NCBI GenBank assembly: GCA_019739215.1
Contig: JAHHDR010000044.1
Location: 84,035 to 148,034 of the forward strand
Origin: Rhizobium sp.
Lineage (GTDB): Bacteria; Pseudomonadota; Alphaproteobacteria; Rhizobiales; Rhizobiaceae
Reading direction: 5' to 3'
DNA: 64,000 nt
Shown here one piece after another: positions 1 through 8,212 of the stretch. The notes beneath the pieces are model-generated. The model did not search any database. It was given only the letters and a program-made list of their open reading frames with translations, and had not been told where the DNA came from. The position numbers and the translations under genes were made by a program. The number at the start of each line of letters is the position of its first letter. Positions within the stretch are counted from its first letter, which is position 1.

Positions 1-1048
1 TCTTGAAACCCTGCCGTTTTAGCTGATCTCGAAGGTGGTCGATGTTATTGCGGAGTTTCGCTCGCAAGCTTGCACCTTCCGCACTATCGACGATTTCGAT
101 TGCTTCGAGGATGACGGCGGCCTGAATCGGGGTCATCGCATTTGTGAAGGTTTGCGGTCCGCAGCATGCACGCATGGCGCTCCGAAACCCCTCAAAATTC
201 GTGGCAACGAAGCCCCCGATGGACCCGAAGGTCTTGGAGAACGCACCAAGAAGCACGTCAACTTTCCCAACCAGCGACTGGGTTTCGAGAACGCCTCGCC
301 CCGTCGGCCCCATGCATCCGAGATCGTGGGCGCAATCGACGAGCAGAGTTGCATCGTAGCTTGTGCATATTGCCTGCAACTCCGCGATGTCGGGACTGTC
401 GCTGTCCATCGAAAACAGAGTCTCTGTCACGACAAGAATTCCGGCACGCGGCTCAGCAGCGCGAATCCTGGAAAGCCGCCGCTCCACGGCCGTATTGGAG
501 AGATGTGGAAAACGGTGCACCTTGGCGCCAGAACATTCCGCACCCTCCTGCAAACAAGCATGGGCGAGGATGTCGATGACGACATGGTCGCCCGGTCTCG
601 CCAGCATTTTCACAGCGCCGAAGCCCGCCGTCCATCCAGTGGGGAAAAGCGTGCACTCCTTGAACCCAAGGAATGCCTCAAGCCGCTGTTCAAGCGCGAT
701 CGAAAGTGCCGAATTGCCCATGAGACTTGAAGATCCGGCGCTGTGCACGCCACATTTCCCCGCCGCATGCTGGGCCGCCTCAATCATGCGTGGGTGAGAG
801 GCCAGCGAGAGGTAATCTTGACTTGCGAAATTGACGCCTTCGAACGCGGTGCCATCACGAAGCCGACCGGCCGTAACAGGCTGTATGCTTCCGCTCGTGG
901 ACTTCTGGTAGGGCTCAAGTCCGTGCCGACCGCGGCTGTGAAGCCAATCGCCGACAGGCACCCAGCGCTTTACGAGATTGATTTCGTCCGGCACATAATA
1001 GTCTTTCGCCATGCCATAAAGCATCGCATCGCTATTCTCTGAAAACAT
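1..1048 (-). CDS. alpha-oxoamine synthase-like PLP enzyme, 3' end beyond window
   Basis: The minus strand is open from ATG 1048 to the left edge (349 codons, no stop). It reads as a fold-type I PLP enzyme of the alpha-oxoamine synthase family (KBL, AONS, ALAS, SPT, CqsA/LqsA). Visible motifs are ETLFSMDSD near residue 209, VDCAHDLG near 237 (family D and H kept; the usual DEAH is DCAH) and SKTFGSIGG near 271, with Lys272 the expected Schiff-base lysine. These enzymes condense an amino acid with an acyl-CoA. The substrate is unknown; SPT- and CqsA-like roles are both possible. GGGG precedes the start, and a palindromic operator centred 82 bp upstream links it to the adjacent LuxR genes. About 50 C-terminal residues are missing at the edge. 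Confidence 0.82.
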   Translation of the reverse strand, partial: MFSENSDAMLYGMAKDYYVPDEINLVKRWVPVGDWLHSRGRHGLEPYQKSTSGSIQPVTAGRLRDGTAFEGVNFASQDYLSLASHPRMIEAAQHAAGKCGVHSAGSSSLMGNSALSIALEQRLEAFLGFKECTLFPTGWTAGFGAVKMLARPGDHVVIDILAHACLQEGAECSGAKVHRFPHLSNTAVERRLSRIRAAEPRAGILVVTETLFSMDSDSPDIAELQAICTSYDATLLVDCAHDLGCMGPTGRGVLETQSLVGKVDVLLGAFSKTFGSIGGFVATNFEGFRSAMRACCGPQTFTNAMTPIQAAVILEAIEIVDSAEGASLRAKLRNNIDHLRDQLKRQGFK

Positions 1049-1121
1049 GTATTCCCCAACAGTACGCATCACTACGGCAATCTGAATTTCCGCTACCTTC
1101 GCGAATAGATTGGGTCTTGTC

Positions 1122-1139
1122 CTCACCAATATTGGTGAG
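1122..1139 (-). promoter_or_regulatory. palindromic operator, copy 1 (perfect)
   Basis: CTCACCAATATTGGTGAG is a perfect 18-bp palindrome centred 82 bp upstream of the synthase start. On the minus strand it is followed by GGACAAGACCCAATCTATTC and then TCGCGAAG, which is also largely conserved after copy 2. The CAATCTATTC stretch lies where a -10 element would be, so the palindrome would overlap -35. This is consistent with binding by one of the neighbouring LuxR-type proteins (inference). Confidence 0.6.
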
Positions 1140-1273
1140 ACAACGTAGCGAATGCCCTTACTATACGGCCACGTAGTCATAGGGCGCGAGTCAAGGATGC
1201 GAACTATGACAGCAATAGATGCGCCGAAAGAGCGGGATAATCGGGAGTTGCATTCTTGCTGGTGCCTGCCTGT

Positions 1274-2381
1274 CTAAAACTTCGTGATGTCAGGATCAGC
1301 GAAGCCAGCAAACTTGCTCAAAAATTCCGCTTGTCGTTTCGTCCCAGTTTTCGACAGAACGCTTTTTACATGAGAGCGAACTGTTTCGACGCTAAGCAGG
1401 AACCGGAGGGCGATATCTTTGACAGAATAGCCACATAAAAGGGCCTCGGCAAACGCGAGCCTCGGAATGAGTGAGGTCATAGAGACTTTGCGCGAGTGCT
1501 TTGAATGGCAGGCCCGGAAACGAGATCGGCACGATCACCACGATCGCATCCGTGCTGGAAAAAATGTCACGCGCTTGCCTCTCTATCGGAATTATATGTA
1601 CGACGAGCGGCGCTTCGGAACTGGCGCTGATCAGGGGAATCGACCGCGGAATCTTGTGAAGATGCAACTGCGATATTGCCTGCTCCATCAACGTGTTTGC
1701 TGATCTGTCCCTTAAGACCAGCTTGTTGAATGCCCCCGTGAACACCTCGCCTTCATGATTGTGAAAACGATTGTTTGCGCTGGTTACATTTCCATTTCGC
1801 GTTACAGCTGCGGCCGGAATGCCAAGCATGTCGAGACTGGAAAGTGTGCCTTTGACCCGTTCCATGCGAAACTGTGTCGCAAGCATGGCCGACCGAGCGA
1901 TGTGAGGTCTGATCTCGTCGAGGAAGTTTCGGACGACCGAGGATACGGGACCCCTATCATACAGCTGGTCCAGCGAGAAGACTGCAATGTCGCCACCAGC
2001 GCCGACAATGTGCGTGCCAATGCCCCATCCCAAACCTCGCGGACGAAGAAAGTGGGTGAAAATCTCGTGTGTTTCGATTTCCTCCTGAGTACAGAGATCG
2101 TGATCAGTGACGAAGCCGTTGCGGGCCATATCAACTAGTCGCTGTGCTCGAATGTTTCGAGATGCCCAACCCTCGTTAAGAAGCGCATGGAGATGCGGCT
2201 CGCAGTTGCGTGAGGCCGTCATCATGGTGCCCCCCGAACCCACAGAGAAAAGCGATCCGCCGTAACAGCCCGTGTAGTCAGCAATTAGCTCGATGACGCG
2301 CACCCAGAGATCGGGCACAATGGCAGCCTCATATATGCTGTCGATGATGTGGCTTTTGTCTCTCACGCAATCCCCAATCAC
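1274..2381 (-). pseudogene. LuxR-type regulator, broken by one frameshift
   Basis: GTG at 2381 opens a ~330-residue N-terminal frame; the LuxR helix-turn-helix continues in another frame to TAG at 1274. Removing one T from the GTTTGCC stretch near 1452 restores SEARVAEALLCGYSVKDIA followed by TVRSHVKSVLSKTG, a normal LuxR C-terminus. The product (~369 aa) is a paralogue of the protein at 4458-5549 along its whole length. The N-terminal region has no recognisable acyl-homoserine-lactone domain. The GTG overlaps the stop of the small upstream ORF by 4 bp, so the two would be translationally coupled. It is either a recent pseudogene or a one-base sequencing error; the intact reading on both sides favours the latter. 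Confidence 0.75.
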
Positions 2382-2665
2382 ATATCTGCAACCAGCCCCA
2401 TATCATCCTGGCCAAAACAAAATGTTACCGATCCCAATTGCCCTATGACATCGAGTATTGCTCGGCCCGATTTTCGAGTTGTCATAGGAAATGCAGTCAG
2501 TCCAGCAATCGCATATCGCTCGTCCGACAGGTCGTTTTTCGATTTGGGGATCGCAAGACCCGCCAGCCGGGTCCGCAGCGGCCGATAAAGGGCAAAGTCG
2601 GAGCCTCACGCCCTTGGGTCCATCAAGATGACGGCATCAATTGATCGCCTACAAACTACGGACAT
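2378..2665 (-). pseudogene. small unrecognised ORF with an in-frame TGA, coupled to luxR
   Basis: From ATG 2665 the frame runs 95 codons to TGA 2378 but is interrupted by TGA at 2606-2608 (codon 20). The part after the interruption (starting GSDFALYRPLRTRL) has a protein-like composition and its stop overlaps the GTG start of the LuxR gene by 4 bp. The start lies 81 bp from palindrome copy 2, nearly the spacing of copy 1 to the synthase. There is no good internal start after the TGA. It could be a gene with a TGG or CGA to TGA change, a leader peptide followed by non-coding DNA, or chance. Function unknown. Confidence 0.35.
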
Positions 2666-2737
2666 CTATGCGGGGATGGCGCGGTTGTATCAGTACATAA
2701 AACCGTCAGCATCTTCGCGAGCAAAATTGGGGTTGTC

Positions 2738-2755
2738 CTCGCCAATGTTGGTGAG
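2738..2755 (-). promoter_or_regulatory. palindromic operator, copy 2 (imperfect)
   Basis: Minus strand CTCACCAACATTGGCGAG, two mismatches from a perfect palindrome. It is followed on the minus strand by GGACAACCCCAATTTTGCTC and GCGAAG, matching the downstream flank of copy 1. The centre is 81 bp upstream of the small ORF start at 2665, so it probably drives the small ORF-luxR unit. Confidence 0.55.
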
Positions 2756-2810
2756 GCCAACGTGTAAGGGCTGTCAGGATTGCTCGCGTTCAAGTCTCAA
2801 CCACAACGTC

Positions 2811-3798
2811 TTATATTAGTACATCATTATAGAAATCCTGATGATTTTGTGCCTCACCACTATAGCGGTCATCAAGGAGTTCACTCGCCCGGGCTTTGCC
2901 GGACTTTTCCTTTTGCACCGTAAGCTTGAACAAGTCTGTGCTCGCCGCAAGAAATTCCGACTCAAAATCTGCGGTCTGGTGGGTCAAGCTTCCAGCGAAG
3001 GATACGTAACCCGCTCCCTTCTTGCCGTTCACCTGCCAGACTATCTCAGGCAACTCGGCCCAATCATATTCTTTCAACTTGCCGTTGGTCCCGACAAAAT
3101 AGTGAACTTCTCCCCAATCTCTCAAAACACCGCGAAGCGATGAGGCAACATCCGTGATTAGCTGGCCGAATACCGTGTTGGTGGTGCCGGAGTTGACAAT
3201 CGTATTCAGACTGTCGAGATCTGCGCCAACAGGGCCAATTCCATAGTCCTCTCCATTGCGCTCTTGAAGCCTATTGACGATGGACTGAACGGCGAGCGCC
3301 CGATTTACGTCGACCAGCAAGTCCATCTCGCGATAGCCCGAGGCTTCATCGCTGTCGGGTGTCACCACGGCATATTGATACGCTTCCCACGTCCGGGCCG
3401 AAAGCGGACCTTATATCGAACTCGGCGTCGGCGATTTCCTCTCTGTGATAGAAGTAGCTGTTGACCGCTTTGAATTCGATAGTGGGCCCGGCAAATGAAC
3501 CGGCATTGCCTATGAACATATGATACTCGGCGCCGACGACTCCCGCTTCCCTTGTATCCAAGATCGCGTCCGCGATAATTCCAGTGTCCAGCTTGACGGT
3601 CTGCAGTCCCTTGGTGTGCTTGACTTGGTAGTAGTCAATCGCATCGTATTTTTCGCCGGGAATGCCCCAAGCCGGGTCAAACATCTGGACGTCGCCCTTG
3701 AAAAACAGAAAGCTGGAGGGTGCAAACTTCGAAAGAAATGCCCCTTTTGTCGCGCTCTGGATCGTGTCGTTGTTTTCTTTCTCGAACTTCACCGCCAT
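2811..3798 (-). pseudogene. unrecognised ~329-aa protein, split by one frameshift
   Basis: Two overlapping frames (3346-3798 and 2811-3368) join into one protein if one base is dropped from the CCC run near 3390; the junction then reads FGRTWEAYQYAVVTPDSDEA. The start at ATG 3798 has GAAGGAGTG upstream. The protein is acidic and hydrophilic, without signal peptide or membrane segment. It has YYQVKHTKG near residue 57 and a central region rich in D, E and S. I do not recognise a family. It is preceded by palindrome copy 3 (centre 62 bp upstream), suggesting co-regulation with the synthase and LuxR units. Confidence 0.6.
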
Positions 3799-3851
3799 CC
3801 GATCACTCCTTCTTTAAGCTGTTCCTCCTGCATTCGTATTTGACTGCTGTC

Positions 3852-3869
3852 CTCCCCAATATTGGTGAA
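3852..3869 (-). promoter_or_regulatory. palindromic operator, copy 3 (imperfect)
   Basis: Plus strand CTCCCCAATATTGGTGAA, keeping the CCAATATTGG core of copy 1. The minus-strand flank continues GGAGGACAGC and then CAAATACGAAT at the position of a possible -10. It lies between divergent genes, centred 62 bp from the leftward start (3798) and 90 bp from the rightward start (3950). The oriented flank points to the leftward gene as main target. Confidence 0.5.
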
Positions 3870-3949
3870 GATCTTACTGTTGAAACGGGAGTAGATGTCG
3901 CAATGCTGAAAATCAGTAGTACTGGAAACAAAACTCAGAGGCCCCTGAT

Positions 3950-4282
3950 ATGACGAAGCGTTGGATTATTTACGCTCTTTTTGCAGCATTCACCGCCACT
4001 TCGGCCGTAGCGGCAGAAATCCCGAAATTTGGAAAGTCGTGCGTCGCCAATTTCAAAGCAACGACATCGATTTGCCTTTCATCCAACGGCAAGACAATTT
4101 CAAGCTCATACAAGTTTCGCGGTACGATCCCCACGAGAGGCACCCATACCGGGTGCTCATTGAAGGGCAGCAGCATTGTCTGTGCTGGTGGAGCATACAA
4201 AACCGCTCAAGGCTCTGGAAAGATGAACCCGGTTGTGGTGAAGCTCACCAAGGGCAAACCAGTGTCGATCGTCTGGCGGTAA
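3950..4282 (+). CDS. small secreted protein, unknown function
   Basis: The 110-residue product starts with an obvious Sec signal peptide (MTKRWIIYALFAAFTATSAVAA, cleavage expected after AVAA near residue 22). The mature part has cysteines in SCVANF, SICLSS, TGCSLK and IVCAGG, suggesting two disulfide bonds in the periplasm. A KG-rich tail ends KGKPVSIVWR. It shares the intergenic region and palindrome copy 3 with the leftward unknown gene. No family is recognised. Confidence 0.7.
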   Translation: MTKRWIIYALFAAFTATSAVAAEIPKFGKSCVANFKATTSICLSSNGKTISSSYKFRGTIPTRGTHTGCSLKGSSIVCAGGAYKTAQGSGKMNPVVVKLTKGKPVSIVWR

Positions 4283-4457
4283 CGCATCCTTTATGCCGGA
4301 CGGCGCTAGGAGGTAAATCACCCCGGCTAGCTCACTTGGAGGATAGAGCCGTTACTGTTCCTCGGTACGTCCTCCGGCTCTGCGAAAATTTACTGAAAGT
4401 TTCACACTATTTGCCATATTCCGGCCACATGAGGAGTGGCCCGCGCATTGCCGGACA

Positions 4458-5549
4458 ATGTTTTCGCAAACACTTGACGAAATCTACGAGGCGGCACTTG
4501 TTCCCTCTAAGTGGCTTGCCGTGCTGCATGATCTCGCGCGATCGATCGACGCAGAAGGAACATTGCTGTTCTCCGCGCGGGACGGCGCAAGTCGATCCAT
4601 CGTTTCCAAAGGTATAGTCGAACTGGTTCGCTCCTTCAACGATGAGGGCTGGGACCAGCGGAACACAAGGGCGGCTCGCCTGCTCGCAAACGCTGGCAGC
4701 AGCTTCGTAAGCGACTTTGATTTGTTTACGGAGACGGAAATGCTGCAACAGCCGATGTACTCGCAGTTCCTACGGCCGAAAGGGTTTGGATGGGGCGCTG
4801 CGACGGCGCTTCAGACTGCCAACGATAACACGCTGGTTTTCTCCATCGAAAAACGTCTAGACCGAGGCCCGGTGAACGGGTCGGCAATATCCTATCTGAA
4901 CAGACTCAGGCCGCACCTTGCAAGATCGGCGTTCTTGGCGAGCAGGCTCGAGTTTGAACGGCTTAACGCCGCGATTGACGCAATGCAAATTTCAGGACTT
5001 GCGTCAGCAGCTCTCACGGGAAATGGCAACGTCATCGTTTGCAATAAGTCGTTTGAAGACTTGGCTCCACAATTGAACATAGGTGCGTTCAATCGCTTGA
5101 GCTTCGCAGCCAAAATGGCGAACGACCGGCTCTCACTTTCGCTCGCCAGCATCACAGCCAAACGCCCGTCAATCGGCGCCTCGGCGGCTTCCTTCACGCT
5201 TCCGCAACATGGCGGACATTCTCCCGCAGTCGTTCATATGGTGCCTATCCGCGGCGACGCTAGGGACATATTCGCCCGCGCCGCATTCTTCATAATCATA
5301 ACTCCAATAGACCGCCAACGTGTGCCATCCAGTCAGATAATCCAGGAACTGTTCGACCTCAGCCCGGCTGAATCGCGTGTCGCCAGCTTGCTTGCGGCTG
5401 GTAAGGATGTGAGAGCTACGGCTGCGGCCCTTAAACTCAGCCCGGATACCGTTCGGTCCCACGTCAAAGGCATCTTGAACAAATCCGGTATGTCTCGCCA
5501 GACGGACTTTGTCGCAGCCATCGCGGGTTTACGAGATGTGGCACGCTGA
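4458..5549 (+). CDS. LuxR-type transcriptional regulator (intact paralogue)
   Basis: The 363-residue protein ends in a LuxR/GerE helix-turn-helix (LSPAESRVASLLAAGKD near residue 298, then SPDTVRSHVKGILNKSG). The N-terminal ~290 residues match the frameshifted protein at 1274-2381 along the length, with IYEAALVP near the start and FLRPKGFGWG near residue 109. There is no receiver domain signature and no AHL-binding motif, so it is an orphan LuxR with an unassigned sensor region. ATG 4458 has no clear Shine-Dalgarno. It is a candidate binder of the palindromes at 1122, 2738 and 3852. Confidence 0.85.
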   Translation: MFSQTLDEIYEAALVPSKWLAVLHDLARSIDAEGTLLFSARDGASRSIVSKGIVELVRSFNDEGWDQRNTRAARLLANAGSSFVSDFDLFTETEMLQQPMYSQFLRPKGFGWGAATALQTANDNTLVFSIEKRLDRGPVNGSAISYLNRLRPHLARSAFLASRLEFERLNAAIDAMQISGLASAALTGNGNVIVCNKSFEDLAPQLNIGAFNRLSFAAKMANDRLSLSLASITAKRPSIGASAASFTLPQHGGHSPAVVHMVPIRGDARDIFARAAFFIIITPIDRQRVPSSQIIQELFDLSPAESRVASLLAAGKDVRATAAALKLSPDTVRSHVKGILNKSGMSRQTDFVAAIAGLRDVAR

Positions 5550-5589
5550 TCTCGCCTGAGTTGGGCATTAGCTCTCTATGCAACCTCGG

Positions 5590-5705
5590 GGTATACGCTG
5601 CCGTGACGTCACGTTCGGGCACCGGGTACCGTCACATCCGGGTTGACATCGCCTATTTGTGACAGGGTAGCCTCGGGCCTAAAGCTTGAGGTGACATATG
5701 GCCCG
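5590..5705 (+). repeat. 116-bp inverted repeat, left arm
   Basis: This arm is the reverse complement of 14177-14292 with a single mismatch (A versus G in the CCTAAAGC part). It contains the palindrome CGTGACGTCACG (5602-5613) and ends 8 bases inside the serine recombinase gene (ATGGCCCG). Sequence identity stops sharply at both ends. Position and form fit a recombination site for the adjacent recombinase. Confidence 0.9.
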
Positions 5706-6273
5706 CATCGGTTATGCCCGCGTCAGTACGACAGATCAGGATCTCGACATTCAGCAAGCCCGCCTCAGGGCCGAAAGCTGCGAAATCATTCGGTCCGAGA
5801 AGATATCGGGAGCAAGCCGAGAGGGTCGCGGCGAGCTGGCGACTGTCATTGAATTCTTGCGTCCGGGCGACGAACTTGTCGTCACGCGGCTCGATCGCCT
5901 CGGCCGCGACACCCGCGACGTGCTCAACATCATTCACGACTGCGAGCAGCGGGGCGCCTTCGTTACCGTCCTGGATCCGCATGTGACGACCCGTGGCGAG
6001 ATGGGGCATTTGGTGCTGACGGTGCTCGGCATGGTAGCCCAAATGGAGCGGCGGTTTATCAAAGAGCGGCAGCGGGAAGGTATAGAGCGGGCAAAATCAG
6101 CCGGGCAATACAAGGGCGGAAAGGTTCGGATCGACCATGGGAAGATTCGCCAGCTATCCGCAACGGGCCTCGGCGTCATGGCAATCGCCAAGGAAATTGG
6201 GTGCTCGCGAATGCAGGTCTATCGCGTACTCAACGCGAGCGCTGTGCTACCGCCCGCAGGCCGGATCACCTGA
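5698..6273 (+). CDS. serine recombinase, resolvase/invertase family
   Basis: This 191-residue protein is a small serine recombinase. It has IGYARVSTTDQD at the N-terminus with the nucleophilic serine at residue 10, VVTRLDRLGRDTRD near residue 61, and a C-terminal helix-turn-helix (MAIAKEIGCSRMQVYRVL near 161). Length and layout match Tn3-type resolvases and Hin/Gin-type invertases, which cut two sites through a 5' phosphoserine intermediate. The gene starts within the left arm of the inverted repeat and reads into the enclosed 8.5-kb segment. Whether it resolves or inverts cannot be told from the protein, but the sites here are inverted. Confidence 0.93.
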   Translation: MARIGYARVSTTDQDLDIQQARLRAESCEIIRSEKISGASREGRGELATVIEFLRPGDELVVTRLDRLGRDTRDVLNIIHDCEQRGAFVTVLDPHVTTRGEMGHLVLTVLGMVAQMERRFIKERQREGIERAKSAGQYKGGKVRIDHGKIRQLSATGLGVMAIAKEIGCSRMQVYRVLNASAVLPPAGRIT

Positions 6274-6478
6274 AAGCCAAACTCATGAAGAGTTTCTGCC
6301 GTGCACTGTCGTTGCTAATGCGCCGGGGTTCAGACTTGCTTTCCCGCGCCAACCGATTGGCCTCTCGCGTGCTCGTCGCCTTGGCAAGGATCAACTCCGC
6401 GCTTCGTCTGTCCAGGTCGTGTTTGCGGGCGAAGTATCCAACGGCGTATTGTGTAAATGCGGAGTTTCTGTCGTACAT
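6266..6478 (-). CDS. small hypothetical protein
   Basis: This 70-residue basic protein contains YAVGYFARKHDLDRRSAELI followed by LAKATSTREANRLA, resembling small rhizobial orphan proteins with a short helical repeat (from memory of such proteins, not a search). Its 3' end overlaps the 3' end of the recombinase gene by 8 bp on the opposite strand. GGGG lies upstream of ATG 6478. Function unknown. Confidence 0.5.
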   Translation of the reverse strand: MYDRNSAFTQYAVGYFARKHDLDRRSAELILAKATSTREANRLARESKSEPRRISNDSARQKLFMSLAFR

Positions 6479-6612
6479 TGGCGGACCCCACTTATTTCTC
6501 GCTACATTTGCGGGATGTCACGCACCACGCAAGTTGAAACCGATTTTAACCTTACCACCTAAGGTAAACCGCGCCCGTTACACTACAGAGTCTTTCTCCT
6601 CCGCGCCCCTTG

Positions 6613-6661
6613 TGTGCGTTTTCGCACAAGCCCTTGACAGTTTGTGTGCCGATCCTAGATT
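6613..6661 (+). promoter_or_regulatory. promoter with upstream inverted repeat
   Basis: TTGACA (6634-6639) and TAGATT (6656-6661) are separated by 16 bp. The inverted repeat TGTGCGTTTTCGCACA (6613-6628) lies just upstream of -35. The gene at 6705 has a strong AAAGGAGG ribosome site. This is a good sigma-70 type promoter for the DUF982 gene, possibly with an operator. Confidence 0.6.
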
Positions 6662-6704
6662 TCTGATGTTCTTTTTTCGTCAGACATGACCAAAGGAGGA
6701 TGTC

Positions 6705-7001
6705 ATGCAGGTCGTCGAAACTTACTGGAACAAGCCCGTTTCCGTTCGACTCCAGAACGGTTTAGAGCACACCTTCCACTCCCTTGAAGTCTCTCTCGAT
6801 TTCCTCGAAAACGAGTGGCCCATTAGGTCCGGCAAACACCACACCAAAGCGCTGGAGTGCTGCCGAGCTGCGGCCCGGCGAATGGTGACCACAGAGACGG
6901 CGCGGGAGGCGTTCATCGCGGCTTGCCTGGAAGCTGGAATGCCGCTGGTGATGACGGCGCGGCAAAGCCGACGCCCGACTTTGGTCTACAGCCTTCAGTA
7001 G
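6705..7001 (+). CDS. DUF982 family protein
   Basis: The 98-residue protein fits the DUF982 pattern of rhizobial plasmid and chromosomal proteins: W-x-PV near the start, a middle LENEWPIRSGKHH (WP..G.H), CCRAA, then AREAFIAACLEAGMPL near the C-terminus. The function of DUF982 is not known. It is preceded by AAAGGAGG and the promoter at 6613-6661. Confidence 0.8.
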   Translation: MQVVETYWNKPVSVRLQNGLEHTFHSLEVSLDFLENEWPIRSGKHHTKALECCRAAARRMVTTETAREAFIAACLEAGMPLVMTARQSRRPTLVYSLQ

Positions 7002-7377
7002 CGACTGCAGCATACTTGGCTGCTTGGCATGGAATTGGTTCCGGGCGGCGCGCATTGCGGCAGGAGGGTGACCTTCGGTCTTGGCGGAGTCCGAACCGCC
7101 CGGGTGCGAGCATCCAACGCCATGCTGGCCGCCAGCACAAGTTAAGCAAATGAGGTAATTCGGGTGTCCCGCATACTCCTACGGGCAGGCCAACAAGTCC
7201 TTTGCCTGCGGCTGGTAAGGAAAACGGCGAACATCCAGACCCCTATGGTGCAACCCATGATAAAACTTGATGTAGGTCAAATTCTTTTTAATTGAACACG
7301 CAACCAAGCACAAATACGGTTCCATTGACCAGCCGGCATGATACCCCGCGCCCAGCGCTGCCGGCTCGGTCGACAAA
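7002..7377. other. intergenic stretch, nothing assigned
   Basis: I see no convincing gene here. Frames on both strands are short and lack ribosome sites. A G+C-rich part (7040-7140) and a lower G+C part (7240-7330) adjoin. Confidence 0.4.
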
Positions 7378-7614
7378 ATGGAATGGATAATGGCGCCCCG
7401 CAACTTCCGCTTCGGATCACGACATTTCGTTATCGAGGTTGAGGAACTGGAAGACGCCTTGTGGCGTGCCTGGCTACCGTTCAAAGGCACGACGCTGGAG
7501 GCGCGATCGAACTCCGCGCAAAGCGCCGAGGCTGCGCTCCTTTTCACGCTAAGAGAAGAATTATGCTCCGTCCCGCGAAGGAGCGAGAATTTGTCGGAAC
7601 CCAATTCGCATTAG
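7378..7614 (+). CDS. small hypothetical protein
   Basis: This 78-residue protein (start at 7378 or ATG 7390) contains RFGSRHFVIEVEELEDALWR, then a QSAEAALLFTLREEL helix. It looks like a genuine small cytoplasmic protein by composition, and a rho-independent terminator follows at 7665. No family is recognised. Confidence 0.5.
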   Translation: MEWIMAPRNFRFGSRHFVIEVEELEDALWRAWLPFKGTTLEARSNSAQSAEAALLFTLREELCSVPRRSENLSEPNSH

Positions 7615-7664
7615 CGCCTTTGAACGAGCATCATGGACTTTCACCCCTGAGTCCGGCCTTCAAG

Positions 7665-7694
7665 ACCGGTCGCCCCGCCAGGCGGCCGGTTTTT
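7665..7694 (+). terminator. rho-independent terminator
   Basis: ACCGGTCGCC, loop CCGCCA, GGCGGCCGGT, then TTTTT. The 10-bp stem has one G-U pair. It follows the small gene at 7378-7614. Confidence 0.75.
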
Positions 7695-7765
7695 GCTTTG
7701 TGCCGACCTTCCCGGAACTCCGCACGCCCGGTCTGCGTTTCGGCACGCATCTGTAGGAGAGAGAA

Positions 7766-7840
7766 ATGAATCAGCTAATCTGGCTAGTCGGCGCCGTTGT
7801 CATCGTGGTTGCTATCTTGGGGTACCTAGGGATCGGCTAA
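7766..7840 (+). CDS. 24-aa single-span membrane peptide
   Basis: ATG 7766 with AGGAGA 5 bp upstream opens a 24-codon frame (MNQLIWLVGAVVIVVAILGY, then LGIG) that is almost entirely one hydrophobic helix. Similar tiny membrane peptides occur in rhizobia (general knowledge). Function unknown; it would sit in the inner membrane. Confidence 0.6.
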   Translation: MNQLIWLVGAVVIVVAILGYLGIG

Positions 7841-7979
7841 GTGCGTTCTCCCAGAACGGGGGTCGGAACTAAATCAGATCTTGCATGTTTAGAAGCCGAT
7901 ATTGCAACGACATCGTGTCCCGATGTTGGTGCCGGGCGCCGGCCTTGCGAACACCCGCGAGGCCGGCGTTTTGCACACG

Positions 7980-8117
7980 TCATACCGCGCCAAATGCGCT
8001 GGCGCCGATGACAATCAGCGGAAAAGTGAAAGTCAGACAGATCTTGAAAATCTTGAGGCGCCTCGTGCGAGTGCCCTCCCAATCGTACGTCATGTACGGC
8101 TCCCATGCGAACTTCAT
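7980..8117 (-). CDS. 45-aa small membrane protein
   Basis: Minus strand ATG 8117 to TGA 7980 encodes MKFAWEPYMTYDWEG, then a basic TRTRRLKIFK linker and a hydrophobic helix (CLTFTFPLIVIGASAFGA). The aromatic N-terminus, basic stop and single span are typical of a small inner-membrane protein. There is no strong Shine-Dalgarno; ATG at 8096 is an alternative start. Confidence 0.45.
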   Translation of the reverse strand: MKFAWEPYMTYDWEGTRTRRLKIFKICLTFTFPLIVIGASAFGAV

Positions 8118-8212
8118 CGTTCGGACGCCAATTTAGCGTTGGGGCTCGTGCGAGGCTGATGATCAGTCGGACGTATTAGCGGTGCTGGTTTTCGGAACGC
8201 GGTAGGCGTCCG

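Noticed and set aside
35..730. 231-codon plus-strand frame at the left edge
   Set aside because: It is the antisense of the alpha-oxoamine synthase gene, whose minus-strand reading has all family motifs.
1122..1139. Palindrome as an insertion-sequence end or terminator
   Set aside because: It has no T-run, recurs before three genes at similar spacing with conserved flanks, and no transposase is adjacent.
2606..2608. Selenocysteine or recoded TGA
   Set aside because: No SECIS-like hairpin is apparent, and many genes in the window use TGA as normal stop.
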